Assembly: GCF_014822185.1 (NCBI RefSeq)
Contig: NZ_QVLR01000041.1
Coordinates: 62,001-126,000, forward strand
Source of the DNA: Azoarcus sp. Aa7
GTDB taxonomy: Bacteria; Pseudomonadota; Gammaproteobacteria; Burkholderiales; Rhodocyclaceae
DNA: 64,000 nt
Direction of reading: 5' to 3'
The notes below the pieces were generated by a model, which saw only the letters and a list, made by a program, of their open reading frames with translations, did not search any database and was not told the origin of the DNA. Shown here one piece after another: positions 9,139-18,548 of the stretch. A program made the position numbers and the translations under genes. Positions within the stretch are counted from its first letter, which is position 1; each line of letters starts with the position of its first letter.

Positions 9139-11046
9139 ATGGCACACGTCTCCGACCTCATCGCCACGGACATCGAGCAGTACCTCAAGGCGCACGAAAC
9201 GAAGAGCCTGCTGCGCTTCATCACCTGCGGCAGCGTCGACGACGGCAAGAGCACCCTGATCGGGCGCCTCCTGTACGAATCGAAGATGCTGTTCGAAGAC
9301 CAGCTCGCCGCCGTCGAGGCGGACTCGAAGAAGTACGGCACGCAGGGCGACGCGATCGACTTCGCGCTGCTCGTCGACGGCCTCGCCGCCGAGCGCGAGC
9401 AGGGCATCACGATCGACGTCGCCTACCGCTTCTTCTCCACCGACAAGCGCAAGTTCATCGTTGCCGACACGCCGGGCCACGAGCAATACACGCGCAACAT
9501 GGTCACCGGCGCCTCGACCGCGGACGCCGCCATCCTGATGGTCGACGCGCGCAAGGGCATCCTCACCCAGACCCGGCGGCACAGCTACCTGATCAGCCTG
9601 CTGGGCATCCGCCACGTCGTGGTGGCCGTCAACAAGATGGATCTGGTCGATTATTCGGAGAAGGTCTACCGCCAGATCGTCCAGGACTACCGCGTGTTCG
9701 CCGCCCAGCTTGGGCTCGCCGACGTGACCTTCATCCCGATGTCGGCGTTCAAGGGCGACAACATCACGGGCCCGAGCGAGACCATGCCCTGGTATCGCGG
9801 CACCACGCTGATGGGCTACCTCGAAACGGTGGAGGTGGACGATACCCGCATGCAGCGCACCCCCTTCCGCCTGCCGGTACAGTGGGTGAACCGCCCGAAC
9901 CTGGACTTCCGCGGCTTTGCCGGCACGGTCGCCAGCGGCGCCATCGCGCCCGGCGACCGCATTCGCGTACAGCCCTCGGGCAAGGAGAGCACCGTCGCGC
10001 GCATCGTCACCCGTGACGGCGACCTCGACCGCGCGGTTGCCGGGCAGTCGATCACGCTGACCCTCGCCGACGAGGTCGACATCTCGCGCGGCGACGTGAT
10101 CTCGACCGTGGAGGCGCCGGCCGAAGTGGCGGACCAGTTCGAATGCACGATCACCTGGATGCACGACGAGCCCATGCTCGCCGGTCGCCCCTACCTGCTG
10201 AAGATCGGCGCGAAGACGGTCACCGCAACCGTCACGGACATCAAATATCAGGTGAACGTGAATACGCTCGAACACGTCGCGGCCAAGACGCTCGAGCTCA
10301 ACGCGATCGGCGTATGCAACCTCAGCCTCGACCGCCCCGTCGCCTTCGACCCCCATCGGGACAACCGCGACACCGGCGGCTTCATCCTGATCGACCGGCT
10401 CTCCAACACCACCGTCGGCGCGGGCCTGCTGCACTTCGCGCTGCGCCGCGCACACAACATCCACCTGCAGCATGTCGACGTGGACAAGGCTGCGCGCGCG
10501 GCGCTCAAGCATCAGAAGAGCTGCATGCTGTGGTTCACCGGCCTGTCCGGCGCGGGCAAGTCCTCGATCGCCAACCTGGTCGAAAAGAAGCTGCACGCGC
10601 TCGGCCACCACACCTACCTGCTCGACGGCGACAACGTGCGCCACGGGCTGAACAAGGACCTGGGTTTCACCGACGCCGACCGCGTCGAGAACATCCGCCG
10701 CGTGGCCGAGGTCGCCAAACTGATGGTCGATGCCGGGCTGGTCGTGCTGACGGCCTTCATCTCCCCGTTCCGCTCCGAACGGCAGATGGCGCGCGCCTTG
10801 GTCGGCGAAGGCGAATTCGTCGAGATCTTCGTCGACACGCCGCTGGAGGTCGCAGAGCAGCGCGACGTCAAGGGCCTGTACAAGAAGGCGCGGCGCGGCG
10901 AACTGAAGAACTTCACCGGCATCGACTCGCCCTACGAGGCGCCCGAAGACGCGGAGATCCGGCTCGAAACGACGCGCCTGTCGCTCGAGGCGGCCGCCGA
11001 CGCCGTGATCGCGGCGCTGCGCCAGCGCGGAATCATCTCCAACTGA
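9139..11046 (+). CDS. cysNC: Bifunctional sulfate adenylyltransferase subunit 1 / APS kinase
   Basis: A 635-residue fusion. Residues 1 to about 430 are the CysN GTPase with P-loop [26 protein letters not shown] and NKMDLVD, followed by EF-Tu-like beta barrels. Residues about 450-635 are APS kinase with its own P-loop [13 protein letters not shown], the DGDNVRHGL motif and FISPFRSER. Together with CysD the protein turns sulfate, GTP and ATP into PAPS in one complex. Such NodQ-like fusions are frequent where PAPS is needed for sulfation, though they also serve assimilation. Transcribed with cysD and followed 57 bases later by cysQ. Confidence 0.95.
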   Translation: MAHVSDLIATDIEQYLKAHETKSLLRFITCGSVDDGKSTLIGRLLYESKMLFEDQLAAVEADSKKYGTQGDAIDFALLVDGLAAEREQGITIDVAYRFFSTDKRKFIVADTPGHEQYTRNMVTGASTADAAILMVDARKGILTQTRRHSYLISLLGIRHVVVAVNKMDLVDYSEKVYRQIVQDYRVFAAQLGLADVTFIPMSAFKGDNITGPSETMPWYRGTTLMGYLETVEVDDTRMQRTPFRLPVQWVNRPNLDFRGFAGTVASGAIAPGDRIRVQPSGKESTVARIVTRDGDLDRAVAGQSITLTLADEVDISRGDVISTVEAPAEVADQFECTITWMHDEPMLAGRPYLLKIGAKTVTATVTDIKYQVNVNTLEHVAAKTLELNAIGVCNLSLDRPVAFDPHRDNRDTGGFILIDRLSNTTVGAGLLHFALRRAHNIHLQHVDVDKAARAALKHQKSCMLWFTGLSGAGKSSIANLVEKKLHALGHHTYLLDGDNVRHGLNKDLGFTDADRVENIRRVAEVAKLMVDAGLVVLTAFISPFRSERQMARALVGEGEFVEIFVDTPLEVAEQRDVKGLYKKARRGELKNFTGIDSPYEAPEDAEIRLETTRLSLEAAADAVIAALRQRGIISN

Positions 11047-11103
11047 CATCCCGCCGGCCCCGCGCGGGGCCGGCCACCCCGTACCTCAACGGAAGGAAGA
11101 ATC

Positions 11104-11886
11104 ATGAACGCGACATCCGATCACCGCAGCCTGCTCGACGCCCTGCTCCCGGTCGCACGCAGCGCGGGCGCTGCCATCATGCAGATCTACGCGACCGACT
11201 TTGCCGTGCGCGGCAAGACCGACGCCTCGCCCGTCACCGAAGCGGACGAACGGGCCGAGGCCCTGATCCTGCCCGAGCTCGCCCGGCTCACCCCCGACAT
11301 CCCGGTGGTGTCGGAGGAGGAAGCGTCCGCCGGCCGCATCCCGGTCGTGGGCGAGCGCTTCTGGCTCGTCGACCCGCTGGACGGCACGAAGGAGTTCATC
11401 AACCGCAACGGCGAGTTCACCGTGAACATCGCCCTCGTCGAACAGGGCGCGCCGGTGCTGGGCGTCGTGTTCGCGCCGGCCCTCGACCGCCTGTTCGCCG
11501 GCGCGGCCGGACTGGGGGCCTTCACGGAGGATCGGGGCGCACGGCGCAGCATCGCGGCCCGCACCCCGCCCACCGAAGGACTGACCGTGGTCGCCAGCCG
11601 CTCGCACGGCGACGCCGAGGCGCTCGCCGCCTTCCTCGCCGGGCGGAAGATCGCCAGCCAGACCAACGCCGGCTCCTCGCTCAAGCTGTGCCTGGTGGCG
11701 GTCGGCGAGGCGGACGTGTATCCGCGCCTGGGCCGCACGATGGAATGGGACATCGCGGCCGGCGATGCGGTGTTGCGTGCCGCCGGCGGCGTCGTTCGCA
11801 CGCTGGACGGGGCGCCCCTGCGCTACGGCAAGCCGGATTTCGCGAACCCGCACTTCGCGGCCTGGGGCGCGAGCACGGCGAGTTGA
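11104..11886 (+). CDS. cysQ: 3'(2'),5'-bisphosphate nucleotidase
   Basis: A 260-residue inositol-monophosphatase-fold enzyme with the metal-binding motifs EEEAS (near residue 76), DPLDGTKEFI (near 90) and WDIAAGDAVL (near 217). It hydrolyses PAP (the by-product of PAPS-dependent sulfotransferases and PAPS reductase) to AMP, relieving product inhibition. It has a clear AAGGAAG ribosome site. It closes the cysD-cysNC-cysQ unit, and a hairpin terminator follows the stop codon. Confidence 0.93.
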   Translation: MNATSDHRSLLDALLPVARSAGAAIMQIYATDFAVRGKTDASPVTEADERAEALILPELARLTPDIPVVSEEEASAGRIPVVGERFWLVDPLDGTKEFINRNGEFTVNIALVEQGAPVLGVVFAPALDRLFAGAAGLGAFTEDRGARRSIAARTPPTEGLTVVASRSHGDAEALAAFLAGRKIASQTNAGSSLKLCLVAVGEADVYPRLGRTMEWDIAAGDAVLRAAGGVVRTLDGAPLRYGKPDFANPHFAAWGASTAS

Positions 11887-11891
11887 GCGGC

Positions 11892-11914
11892 AAAACCGAG
11901 CTTTGCTCGGTTTA
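11892..11914 (+). terminator. Hairpin terminator after cysQ
   Basis: A 10-bp stem AAAACCGAGC / GCTCGGTTTA-like with a TTT loop directly follows the cysQ stop. The T run after it is short, so efficiency is uncertain. Confidence 0.65.
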
Positions 11915-12059
11915 TGTCATACGGAAAATCGCACTCGTTGCATGTGCTTGTTTTTCCGCACTTTTCATGCACACAGCAGACGCGGATGCGGCACCGAATG
12001 CGAGTAGGCAGACCGCAGCCCGTTTGTTCCAATGAACCCGTCACCGGCACGAGAAGCGC

Positions 12060-12722
12060 ATGGCTACCAGTCACTCCCCTCTTCGTCGCAGCCCCACCCA
12101 GTCGCGCGCGGCGGCCACGCTGAAAGCCATTCGCGAGGCCACCCTACGCATCCTGAAGGAGGAAGGCCATGGACGCCTGACCACCAACCGGATCGCGGAG
12201 GTCGCGGGCATCAGCATCGGCAGCCTGTATCAGTACTACGCCGACAAGCATGCGATCGCGGCCGACATCTGCAACGAGCTGCTGATGTCCGAGCTCGACG
12301 AGATCAAGCGCCTCGACCGCCAGACCATCGCCCTCGCCAAGGATTCCCTGGATTCGACGCTGGCCTTCTTCGTCGAGGAGCACGTCGCGCGGCACCGCAG
12401 GCTGTACCAGCAGCTGCAGGACTTCTATCTCGAGATCCACTGGAAATACGACTTCGAGGCTTACTCGCGGAAGCGCTATCCGGACAAGCCGACCACGACC
12501 GACTGGCTGCCTTCGGCGCTGCGACGCCACCAGCAGGTGCTGCGCGTCGCCGATTACGCGCTCGCCGCCCAGATGGTCGTGAACGCCCTCGAAGGCACGA
12601 TCCACGCCACCCTGGACCGGAACCCCGACCTGATCATGACGCGGGCCTTCATCGACGAACTGCACGCGATGCTCGTCCGCTACCTCACGAAAGTGCCCGC
12701 CGAAGGCACCTCGAACGAATAA
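12060..12722 (+). CDS. TetR/AcrR-family transcriptional regulator
   Basis: A 220-residue protein with a TetR N-terminal helix-turn-helix. Helix 1 contains KAIREATLRILKEEG, then RLTTNRIAEVAGISIGSLYQYYADKHAI, the classic HTH with the Y-Y-x-x-K end. The C-terminal ligand domain resembles broad TetR families without a specific match. It leads a rightward run with the sulfotransferase (10-bp gap, AAGGAG ribosome site between). It is the only local one-component regulator gene in the catabolic block, so it may bind the TCGTCCGATCGGACGA sites (inference). Confidence 0.88.
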   Translation: MATSHSPLRRSPTQSRAAATLKAIREATLRILKEEGHGRLTTNRIAEVAGISIGSLYQYYADKHAIAADICNELLMSELDEIKRLDRQTIALAKDSLDSTLAFFVEEHVARHRRLYQQLQDFYLEIHWKYDFEAYSRKRYPDKPTTTDWLPSALRRHQQVLRVADYALAAQMVVNALEGTIHATLDRNPDLIMTRAFIDELHAMLVRYLTKVPAEGTSNE

Positions 12723-12732
12723 GGAGACAGAC

Positions 12733-13917
12733 TTGTTCTACTACTTCGATTTCACCGTCTGGTTCAAGCTGCTGCGCCTGGTGGGCCAGGAGCCGAACCA
12801 GCGCCAGCGGCGCGGGCTCTACAAGCTGCTGCTGCTGCACATTCCCCTGCGCGCGACGATCACCGCGGTGTGCTTCTTCCTCGACGGCATCCTATTCCCA
12901 GGGCTGTGGCTCACGCGGGTGAAGACACCGGTCTTCATCATCGGCCATGCCCGTAGCGGCACCACGTTGGCGCACCGTCTGATGAGCGCCGACAAGCGCT
13001 TCTCGGCCTTCAGGTACTACGAACTGCTGCTGCCCTCGCTCGTGCAAAAGAAGCTCGTACGCCTGCTCGCGTGGGTCGACGCGAATCTGCTCGGCCGTAC
13101 GCTCGAACGCAGGCTGCAGGCCTGGGAGAAGCGCAAGTTCGGCCCCACCCAGCACATCCACAAAATGGGCCTGACGATCCCGGAAGAAGACGACCTGATG
13201 TACTTCAACTCGTGCGCATCGGGCTTCTGGCTGACCAAGCTGCCCTACATGAGCGAGCTGGACTTCTTCCACATCGACCGCCGCCCGGCCGAGAGCCGCC
13301 GGCGGATGATGAAGTTCTACCGCGAGTGCGTGCGCCGCCAGCTGTATCTCAACGGCAGCGCTCGCATCCACCTCAGCAAGAACCCGACCTACTGCGGCCG
13401 CGTCGAGTCGCTGATCGAGGCCTTCCCGGATGCGCGCTTCGTTGTCCTGTACCGCAACCCGTACGAGACCATCCCCAGCCTGCTCAAACTGCTGAACGTG
13501 GGATGGAAGCTGCAGGGCAACCTGTCGCTGGAGCGCATCCGCGAGTCCAACGAGGTCATGACCGGGCTGTCGTACGAGACCTACCTCTACCCGCTCGAAG
13601 TGCTCAGCCGCCATCCCGAAACCCCCTGCGCGGTCATCGATTACCGGCGGCTCACCACCGACCCCAAGGGCACGATCGAGGACGTGTATCGCGACCTCGG
13701 CCTCGACATCACGCCGGACTATGCCGCCTTCCTCGATGCCGAGTCCGCCCGCAACAAGCGCCACGAGACCGAGCACCGCTACAGCCTCGCCGAGTTCGGC
13801 CTCGACGACCGCGAGATCCGGCAGCGCCTCGCGCCCCTGTTCGAAAAATTCCGCTGGGACGAGGACATCCCCGCCACCCACAACGACGACAAGAAGAAGG
13901 AGCCGGCCCATGCATGA
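12733..13917 (+). CDS. PAPS-dependent sulfotransferase family protein
   Basis: A 394-residue protein. VFIIGHARSGTTLAHRLMS near residue 60 is the 5'-phosphosulfate loop of the sulfotransferase superfamily. HLSKNPTYCGRVESLIEAFPDARFVVLYRNP near residues 215-245 is the 3'-phosphate-binding region (K-N-P and R-N-P). The N-terminus has one possible membrane stretch (LLLLHIPLRATITAVCFFLDGI). It belongs to the large bacterial Sulfotransfer_3-type families common in mycobacteria and lipid degraders; the acceptor is unknown. The start is TTG at 12733, chosen for the AAGGAG ribosome site 7 bases upstream. Next to cysDNCQ, it is the likely consumer of PAPS. Confidence 0.85.
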   Translation: MFYYFDFTVWFKLLRLVGQEPNQRQRRGLYKLLLLHIPLRATITAVCFFLDGILFPGLWLTRVKTPVFIIGHARSGTTLAHRLMSADKRFSAFRYYELLLPSLVQKKLVRLLAWVDANLLGRTLERRLQAWEKRKFGPTQHIHKMGLTIPEEDDLMYFNSCASGFWLTKLPYMSELDFFHIDRRPAESRRRMMKFYRECVRRQLYLNGSARIHLSKNPTYCGRVESLIEAFPDARFVVLYRNPYETIPSLLKLLNVGWKLQGNLSLERIRESNEVMTGLSYETYLYPLEVLSRHPETPCAVIDYRRLTTDPKGTIEDVYRDLGLDITPDYAAFLDAESARNKRHETEHRYSLAEFGLDDREIRQRLAPLFEKFRWDEDIPATHNDDKKKEPAHA

Positions 13918-15361
13918 ACCCAACCCCCTGCATGACGAAGTGTTCGCCGCGGTGAAGGCGCACGTCCAACCGAACGATGCCGCCAGCCGCGACGCCGCCT
14001 CCCTGCTACGCGAGGCCTGGGATGGCATGATCGCGCAGCTCGAGGACGCGCGTAACGCGATCGACGACCCCAAGCTGTGGCCCCCGCCAGCCACCCCGCG
14101 CAACCTCGCCGAGGGCTACCGCTACGTGCTCGGCTTCCTGTACGGCTCGATCTCGCGCTGCCTCGGCCCGACGCCCGAGTTCCCCTACTTCGTGCGCGCG
14201 ATCCAGCCGCTCAACCGCTCGACCATCGACAACTGCGACGCCCTCTACCTGATGGCGCCGATCGACGGCAACCACAGCTACACGATCCGCGGACGCGCCG
14301 GCGACACCAGCGCGTGGCGCGGTGAGCAGGCGCCAGCCGGCATGCGCAAGGCGCCGCATTACGTGATCTTCGAGGCGCCCAGCGGCTACTCCGGCGAAAG
14401 CGGCAGCCTCAAGGAGCTCAAGCCCGGTTCGCGCATCAACTGCGCCGAACTCGACAGCACCGAGTTGCAGGTCGAACCCGACGGCAGCTTCGAAATCCTG
14501 CTCGCCCCCGAAAAGCCGCCCGGTTACGAAGGGAACTTCATGCTCACCCGAGGCAGCCGCACCCGCACGCACAAGGACGGCAGCAGCGAGACGCGCGAAT
14601 ACGTCAGCCAACTTGTGATGCTGCGCGAACTCTTCAGCGACTGGAAGAACGAGGATCTCCTCGAGCTCTTCATCTACCGCAACGACCTGCTTGGCAAGCC
14701 GATGCCGCCCTACACGCCGGAAGTCGCGGCCAAGCAGATCGCCGACATCGGCCGCTTCACGCGCAACCAGGTGCATTTCTGGAACGAGTTCTACGCCGTC
14801 GTGTGCGAGTGCTACGGCGACATGAACGGCGACGACCGCTGCTTCATGCCGCGCAACGCGTTCAACCAGCCCAATGCAGCCTCGATCGCGACGGCAGGCG
14901 GGATGGCCACCAACGTGTATTGCGGCGGAATCTTCGAGCTGGCCCCCGACGAAGCGCTGGTGGTCGAGCTGCACCAGCCGGTGGAGCCCGTCTATATCGG
15001 CTTCAGCCTCGGCAACCTGTGGGGCGAATCGCTCGATTTCGCCAACTACCAGAGCAGCCTCGGCGGCCTGCAGGCCCACCGCGACGCCGACAACGTGTAC
15101 CGCTTCGTGATCGCGCACAGCGACCCCGGCATCGCCAACTGGCTCGACACCACCGGCCAACCCGAGGGCTACATGGCCGTGCGTTGGGCGTATCCGGAAA
15201 AGCCCATGGACAATCTCCCTTTGGCCACAGGGAAGAAGGTCCCCCTCGCCGAGGTGCGCCAGCACCTGCCCGCGGACACCCGGCTGATCACCCCCGAAGA
15301 ACGCCGGCATCAGATCGCGATCCGGCAGGAACACGTCCAGCGCCGTTACCGCCAGCACTGA
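13910..15361 (+). CDS. DUF1214-like protein of unknown function
   Basis: A 483-residue soluble protein without signal peptide. The C-terminal third (GGIFELAPDEALVVEL, YIGFSLGNLWGES, LDFANYQSSL) resembles DUF1214 proteins. The N-terminal half has a beta-rich middle with many acidic residues. The start ATG overlaps the sulfotransferase stop by 8 bp, so the two are translationally coupled and probably act on the same compound. I do not know an experimentally proven activity for this family arrangement. The assignment to DUF1214 is from memory of the motif pattern. Confidence 0.65.
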   Translation: MHEPNPLHDEVFAAVKAHVQPNDAASRDAASLLREAWDGMIAQLEDARNAIDDPKLWPPPATPRNLAEGYRYVLGFLYGSISRCLGPTPEFPYFVRAIQPLNRSTIDNCDALYLMAPIDGNHSYTIRGRAGDTSAWRGEQAPAGMRKAPHYVIFEAPSGYSGESGSLKELKPGSRINCAELDSTELQVEPDGSFEILLAPEKPPGYEGNFMLTRGSRTRTHKDGSSETREYVSQLVMLRELFSDWKNEDLLELFIYRNDLLGKPMPPYTPEVAAKQIADIGRFTRNQVHFWNEFYAVVCECYGDMNGDDRCFMPRNAFNQPNAASIATAGGMATNVYCGGIFELAPDEALVVELHQPVEPVYIGFSLGNLWGESLDFANYQSSLGGLQAHRDADNVYRFVIAHSDPGIANWLDTTGQPEGYMAVRWAYPEKPMDNLPLATGKKVPLAEVRQHLPADTRLITPEERRHQIAIRQEHVQRRYRQH

Positions 15362-15374
15362 GGACGACACAGCC

Positions 15375-16226
15375 ATGCCGGACACACTGAAGGACAAGGT
15401 GGCGATCGTCACCGGTGCGAGCCGCGGCATCGGTGCCGCCATTGCCGAGCGCTTCGCTGCCGAGAGCGCGAAGGTGGTCCTCGTCGCGCGCACCATCGAA
15501 CCCGGCGGCAAGCTGCCCGGCTCGCTCGACGAGACCGCCGCCCGCATCCGCGCCCGAGGTGGCGACTGCCTGTGTGTGCAGGCCGACCTCGCCAGCGAGG
15601 CGGAGCGGGAGCGCATTGTCGCCGAGGCGATCGCCGGCTACGGTGGGATCGACATCCTCGTGAACAACGCCGCCTGGGCACGCTTCGGCGCGGGCTACGC
15701 GCAACCGCCCCAGCGAGTACAGCTCGCCTATGCGGTCAACCTCTTCGCGCCGCACCATCTGTCACAGCTCGTCATCCCATCGATGAAGGCGCGCGGCGGC
15801 GGCTGGATCCTGAACCTGTCGAGCGCCACCAGCAACATTCCCGGACCTGCTCCCTACGCCCCCGGCGACCGGGCCTTCCGCTTCCACACGACGCATTCGC
15901 CCGCGCTCTACGGTTCGACCAAGGCTGCGCTCGAGCGCCTCAGCACCGGCATGGCGATGGAGCTCGCCGCCGACAACATTGCGGTGAACACGCTCGCCCC
16001 AGTTGAGGCCGTCGCCAGCGAAGGGGCATTGAAGAGCGGCTCGATCGACGAGCTCGCCCACATGGAGCCGATCGAGGCCATGGCCGAAGCCGCGCTGGCG
16101 CTGTGCTCCCGTCCGCAAGCCGCCCTGTCCGGGCGCATCGTGCTGAGCCTGCCGCTGCTGCGCGAACTCGGCGTCGCGGTGATGCGCCTCGACGGCACCA
16201 CAACGCTGCCCGATTTCACTCTCTAA
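15375..16226 (+). CDS. Short-chain dehydrogenase/reductase
   Basis: A 283-residue classical SDR. It has the cofactor motif TGASRGIG near residue 14, NNAAW near residue 97, a catalytic Ser region NLSSATS, and the YGSTK (Y-x-x-x-K) pair near residue 180. A long loop between the Ser and Tyr strands (YAPGDRAFRFHTTHS) is unusual in length. It likely oxidises or reduces a hydroxyl/keto group on a hydrophobic substrate using NAD(P). It sits 13 bp after the DUF1214-like gene and 24 bp before the F420-type oxidoreductase in the same run. Confidence 0.85.
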   Translation: MPDTLKDKVAIVTGASRGIGAAIAERFAAESAKVVLVARTIEPGGKLPGSLDETAARIRARGGDCLCVQADLASEAERERIVAEAIAGYGGIDILVNNAAWARFGAGYAQPPQRVQLAYAVNLFAPHHLSQLVIPSMKARGGGWILNLSSATSNIPGPAPYAPGDRAFRFHTTHSPALYGSTKAALERLSTGMAMELAADNIAVNTLAPVEAVASEGALKSGSIDELAHMEPIEAMAEAALALCSRPQAALSGRIVLSLPLLRELGVAVMRLDGTTTLPDFTL

Positions 16227-16250
16227 TCCCGCCCGTCCCGGAGCCCCCCC

Positions 16251-17288
16251 ATGTTCGAAATCTTCGCCTCCACCCCGGAACACCTCAACCTCGCCGACAT
16301 CGGCCGCCTCGCGCAGCGCGTCGAAGCGATGGGCTACGACGGCCTGTTCGTGTCCGATGCGATCCACGACGGCCTGCTGCTGGCCTGCCAGGCGCTGTCG
16401 GCCACCAGCCGGCTCAAGGTCGGCACCTCCGTGCTGATCGTCTTCCCGCGTAGCCCGATGAACGTCGCGCTCGCGAGCTGGGACCTGCAGAAGATGTCCG
16501 GTGGCCGCTTCGAGCTCGGCATGGGCACCCAGATCAAGCAGAACATCGAGGACCGCTATTCCGCGCGCTGGCTGCCCCCTGCGGCCGGCATGCGCGAATA
16601 CGTCGGCGCGCTGCGTGCGATCTTCCACGCCTTCCGCACCGGCGAACCGCTCGAATACGTCGGCGAGCACTATCACTTCACCCGCCTGCAGCCCTTCTTC
16701 AATCCCGGCCCGATCGACGCGCCTGACGTGCCGCTCATGCTCGGTGCGGTCGGCCCCAAGATGCTGGAACTGGTCGGCCAGACCGCGGACGGGATGCACA
16801 CGCATCCGACCAATACCTCCGTGCGCTATCTGAAGGAAGTGATCCTGCCGCAGATCGCGGTCGGCACGGCAAACCGCGACGCGGAGCGCGCCAAACCTCT
16901 CGTATGCGCCAGCCAATTCGTCGCCACCGGGCCGGACGATGCGACCGTCGCTTCCGAGCGCGAGCGCTTCCGCGACATGCTTGCCTTCCTCTTCTCGACC
17001 CCCGCGTACTGGCCGAGTCTGGAGCTGTTCGGCTGGCAGCACGTCGGCGAACGCCTGCTCGAACTCACGCGCCAGAAACGGTGGAAGGAAATGCCCTCGG
17101 TATTCAGCGACGAGGTGCTCGACACCTTCCTCGTGACCGGCCGCTACGACCAACTCCCCGAGCGGCTGGTCTCGCGCTTCGGGGGCCTCGTCGACCGGAT
17201 CACGCTGACCGTGCCGGAAAATCCCGCTCACGACGCAGCCGCCGCCGAGGCCATCGAGGCCATCCGAGCCGCCTCGGCACGCTCCTGA
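16251..17288 (+). CDS. LLM-class (luciferase-like) F420-dependent oxidoreductase
   Basis: A 345-residue TIM-barrel protein of the luciferase-like monooxygenase class. The N-terminus (MFEIFASTPEHLNLADIGRLAQRVEAMGYDGLFVSDA) and GRFELGMGTQIKQNIE match the F420-dependent branch known from actinobacteria (TIGR03617 type) better than FMN-dependent ones. It likely transfers hydride from or to F420 on an unknown substrate. It is the only clear F420-using enzyme besides the NADP oxidoreductase in view, which supports that the F420 pathway here serves this catabolic cluster. Confidence 0.8.
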   Translation: MFEIFASTPEHLNLADIGRLAQRVEAMGYDGLFVSDAIHDGLLLACQALSATSRLKVGTSVLIVFPRSPMNVALASWDLQKMSGGRFELGMGTQIKQNIEDRYSARWLPPAAGMREYVGALRAIFHAFRTGEPLEYVGEHYHFTRLQPFFNPGPIDAPDVPLMLGAVGPKMLELVGQTADGMHTHPTNTSVRYLKEVILPQIAVGTANRDAERAKPLVCASQFVATGPDDATVASERERFRDMLAFLFSTPAYWPSLELFGWQHVGERLLELTRQKRWKEMPSVFSDEVLDTFLVTGRYDQLPERLVSRFGGLVDRITLTVPENPAHDAAAAEAIEAIRAASARS

Positions 17289-17325
17289 CCCCAGTTCCGG
17301 TAACACGCACGCCGCATCGCTAAAG

Positions 17326-17367
17326 AACAAGGGGGGCGTCGGTCTGAACCGACGCCCCCCTTGTTTT
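17326..17367. terminator. Strong bidirectional terminator
   Basis: An 18-bp perfect stem (AACAAGGGGGGCGTCGGT with its complement) closes a CTGA loop, flanked by A-rich and T-rich sides. It lies between the converging LLM oxidoreductase gene and the leftward acyl-CoA dehydrogenase operon and would stop both. Confidence 0.9.
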
Positions 17368-17383
17368 ACGTGGCGAAGCGCCT

Positions 17384-18535
17384 TCACTGCGCCTCGACGA
17401 ACTCCCCGTAGCGATCGCAGTGGAAGTCCGCATCCCCCAGTTCAGCCTGTGCGACGCGGATGCGCTTCAGGAACAGGCCCACGTCGAGCTCGTCCGTGAC
17501 GCCCATCCCACCGTGCATCTGCACCGCCTCGCGGCTGATGCGGTGGGCGGCGTCGCCGGCCTTCCATTTCGCGAGGCTCGCGAGCCGGGCACGGCCGGCG
17601 GCGTCGAGCGTGGGATCGTCCATCGCGGCAAGTCCGGCCATCACCGCGCTGCGCGCCAGGTGGAGATGCGCATAGCACCGCGCCGCGCGATGCTGCAGGG
17701 CCTGGAAGGAGCCGATCGGCACGTCGAACTGCACGCGCGTCTTGAGGTATTCGATGGTCATATCGAAGAGGTTCTGCGTCATGCCCAGCAACTCCGCCGC
17801 AAGGCACGCGCGGCCCCGGTCGAGCGCGGCGTCCAAAGCCCCCCACGCACCACCTTCCTGGCCGATCAGCGCGGCTGCGTCCACACACACGCCGTCCAGG
17901 CGCACCTGCGCATGGTTGCGCGAATCGATCATCCGCATCGGCAACACCTGCACGCCTGGGGCGTCCGCCGGCACGAAAAAGAGGCTCAGGCCGTCGCGCT
18001 CGCCAGGCCCACCCGTGCTGCGGGCGACGACGATGAAGGCGTCCGCGCCCACACCGTCCGCGACGAAGGTCTTGTGGCCTTGCAGCAGCCAGCCGTTGCC
18101 CTGACGCTCCGCACGCAGCGCGGTGGCGGCCGGATCGTGACGCGGTTTCTCGTCCAGAGCCAGCGCGATGCGCTTGTCGCCGGCGATCAGCAGCGGCATC
18201 CATTCGGCCTGCTGCGCCTCGGAACCGCCCAGCTCGATCAGCGTGCCGCCGAGCACGATGCTCGACAGCAGCGGCGAAGCTGAGAGATTGCGGCCGATGG
18301 ACTCGAACACCGCACCCAGTCCCATGCAGCCGAAGGCGAGTCCGCCCAGCGCCTCGGGGAAGGGAATCGCGCTCCAGCCCATGTCGACCATCTCGTTCCA
18401 CAGGGCGTCGTCGAAGCCCTCCGCCGCACCCTCGTCGCGCAAGCGCCGCTGCGCGGTGACGGGGCTGCGGGCCAGCAGGAACTCGGCCGCGGTATCGGCC
18501 AGCAGGCGCTGCTCCTCGGAATACACAAGACTCAT
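17384..18535 (-). CDS. Acyl-CoA dehydrogenase
   Basis: A 383-residue acyl-CoA dehydrogenase-fold protein with N-terminal helices (SEEQRLLADTAAEFL), a weakly kept middle beta-domain, and the C-terminal FAD/helix region with AVQMHGGMGVTDELDVGLFLKR. It is the promoter-distal gene of a leftward operon of beta-oxidation genes and follows another dehydrogenase by 13 bp. In steroid degraders such genes are often paired as unlike subunits, one of which holds the FAD. This may be one half of a heteromer with the next gene (inference). Its sequence alone does not fix the chain length or ring substrate. Confidence 0.85.
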   Translation of the reverse strand: MSLVYSEEQRLLADTAAEFLLARSPVTAQRRLRDEGAAEGFDDALWNEMVDMGWSAIPFPEALGGLAFGCMGLGAVFESIGRNLSASPLLSSIVLGGTLIELGGSEAQQAEWMPLLIAGDKRIALALDEKPRHDPAATALRAERQGNGWLLQGHKTFVADGVGADAFIVVARSTGGPGERDGLSLFFVPADAPGVQVLPMRMIDSRNHAQVRLDGVCVDAAALIGQEGGAWGALDAALDRGRACLAAELLGMTQNLFDMTIEYLKTRVQFDVPIGSFQALQHRAARCYAHLHLARSAVMAGLAAMDDPTLDAAGRARLASLAKWKAGDAAHRISREAVQMHGGMGVTDELDVGLFLKRIRVAQAELGDADFHCDRYGEFVEAQ

Positions 18536-18548
18536 GGCAGCCGACTCC

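Noticed and set aside
9079-11049. A 656-codon minus-strand frame opposite cysNC
   Set aside because: Mirror of a strongly conserved gene; composition typical of an antisense frame in GC-rich DNA.
8238-11886. cysDNCQ as plain sulfate assimilation
   Set aside because: Not excluded, but no cysH/cysIJ genes are adjacent and a sulfotransferase is, so PAPS for sulfation is favoured; kept as the refuting alternative.
11929-12035. A signal-peptide-like stretch (RKIALVACACFSALFMHTADA) between cysQ and the TetR gene
   Set aside because: No start codon in that frame near the segment and only about 40 codons; possibly a remnant, not callable.
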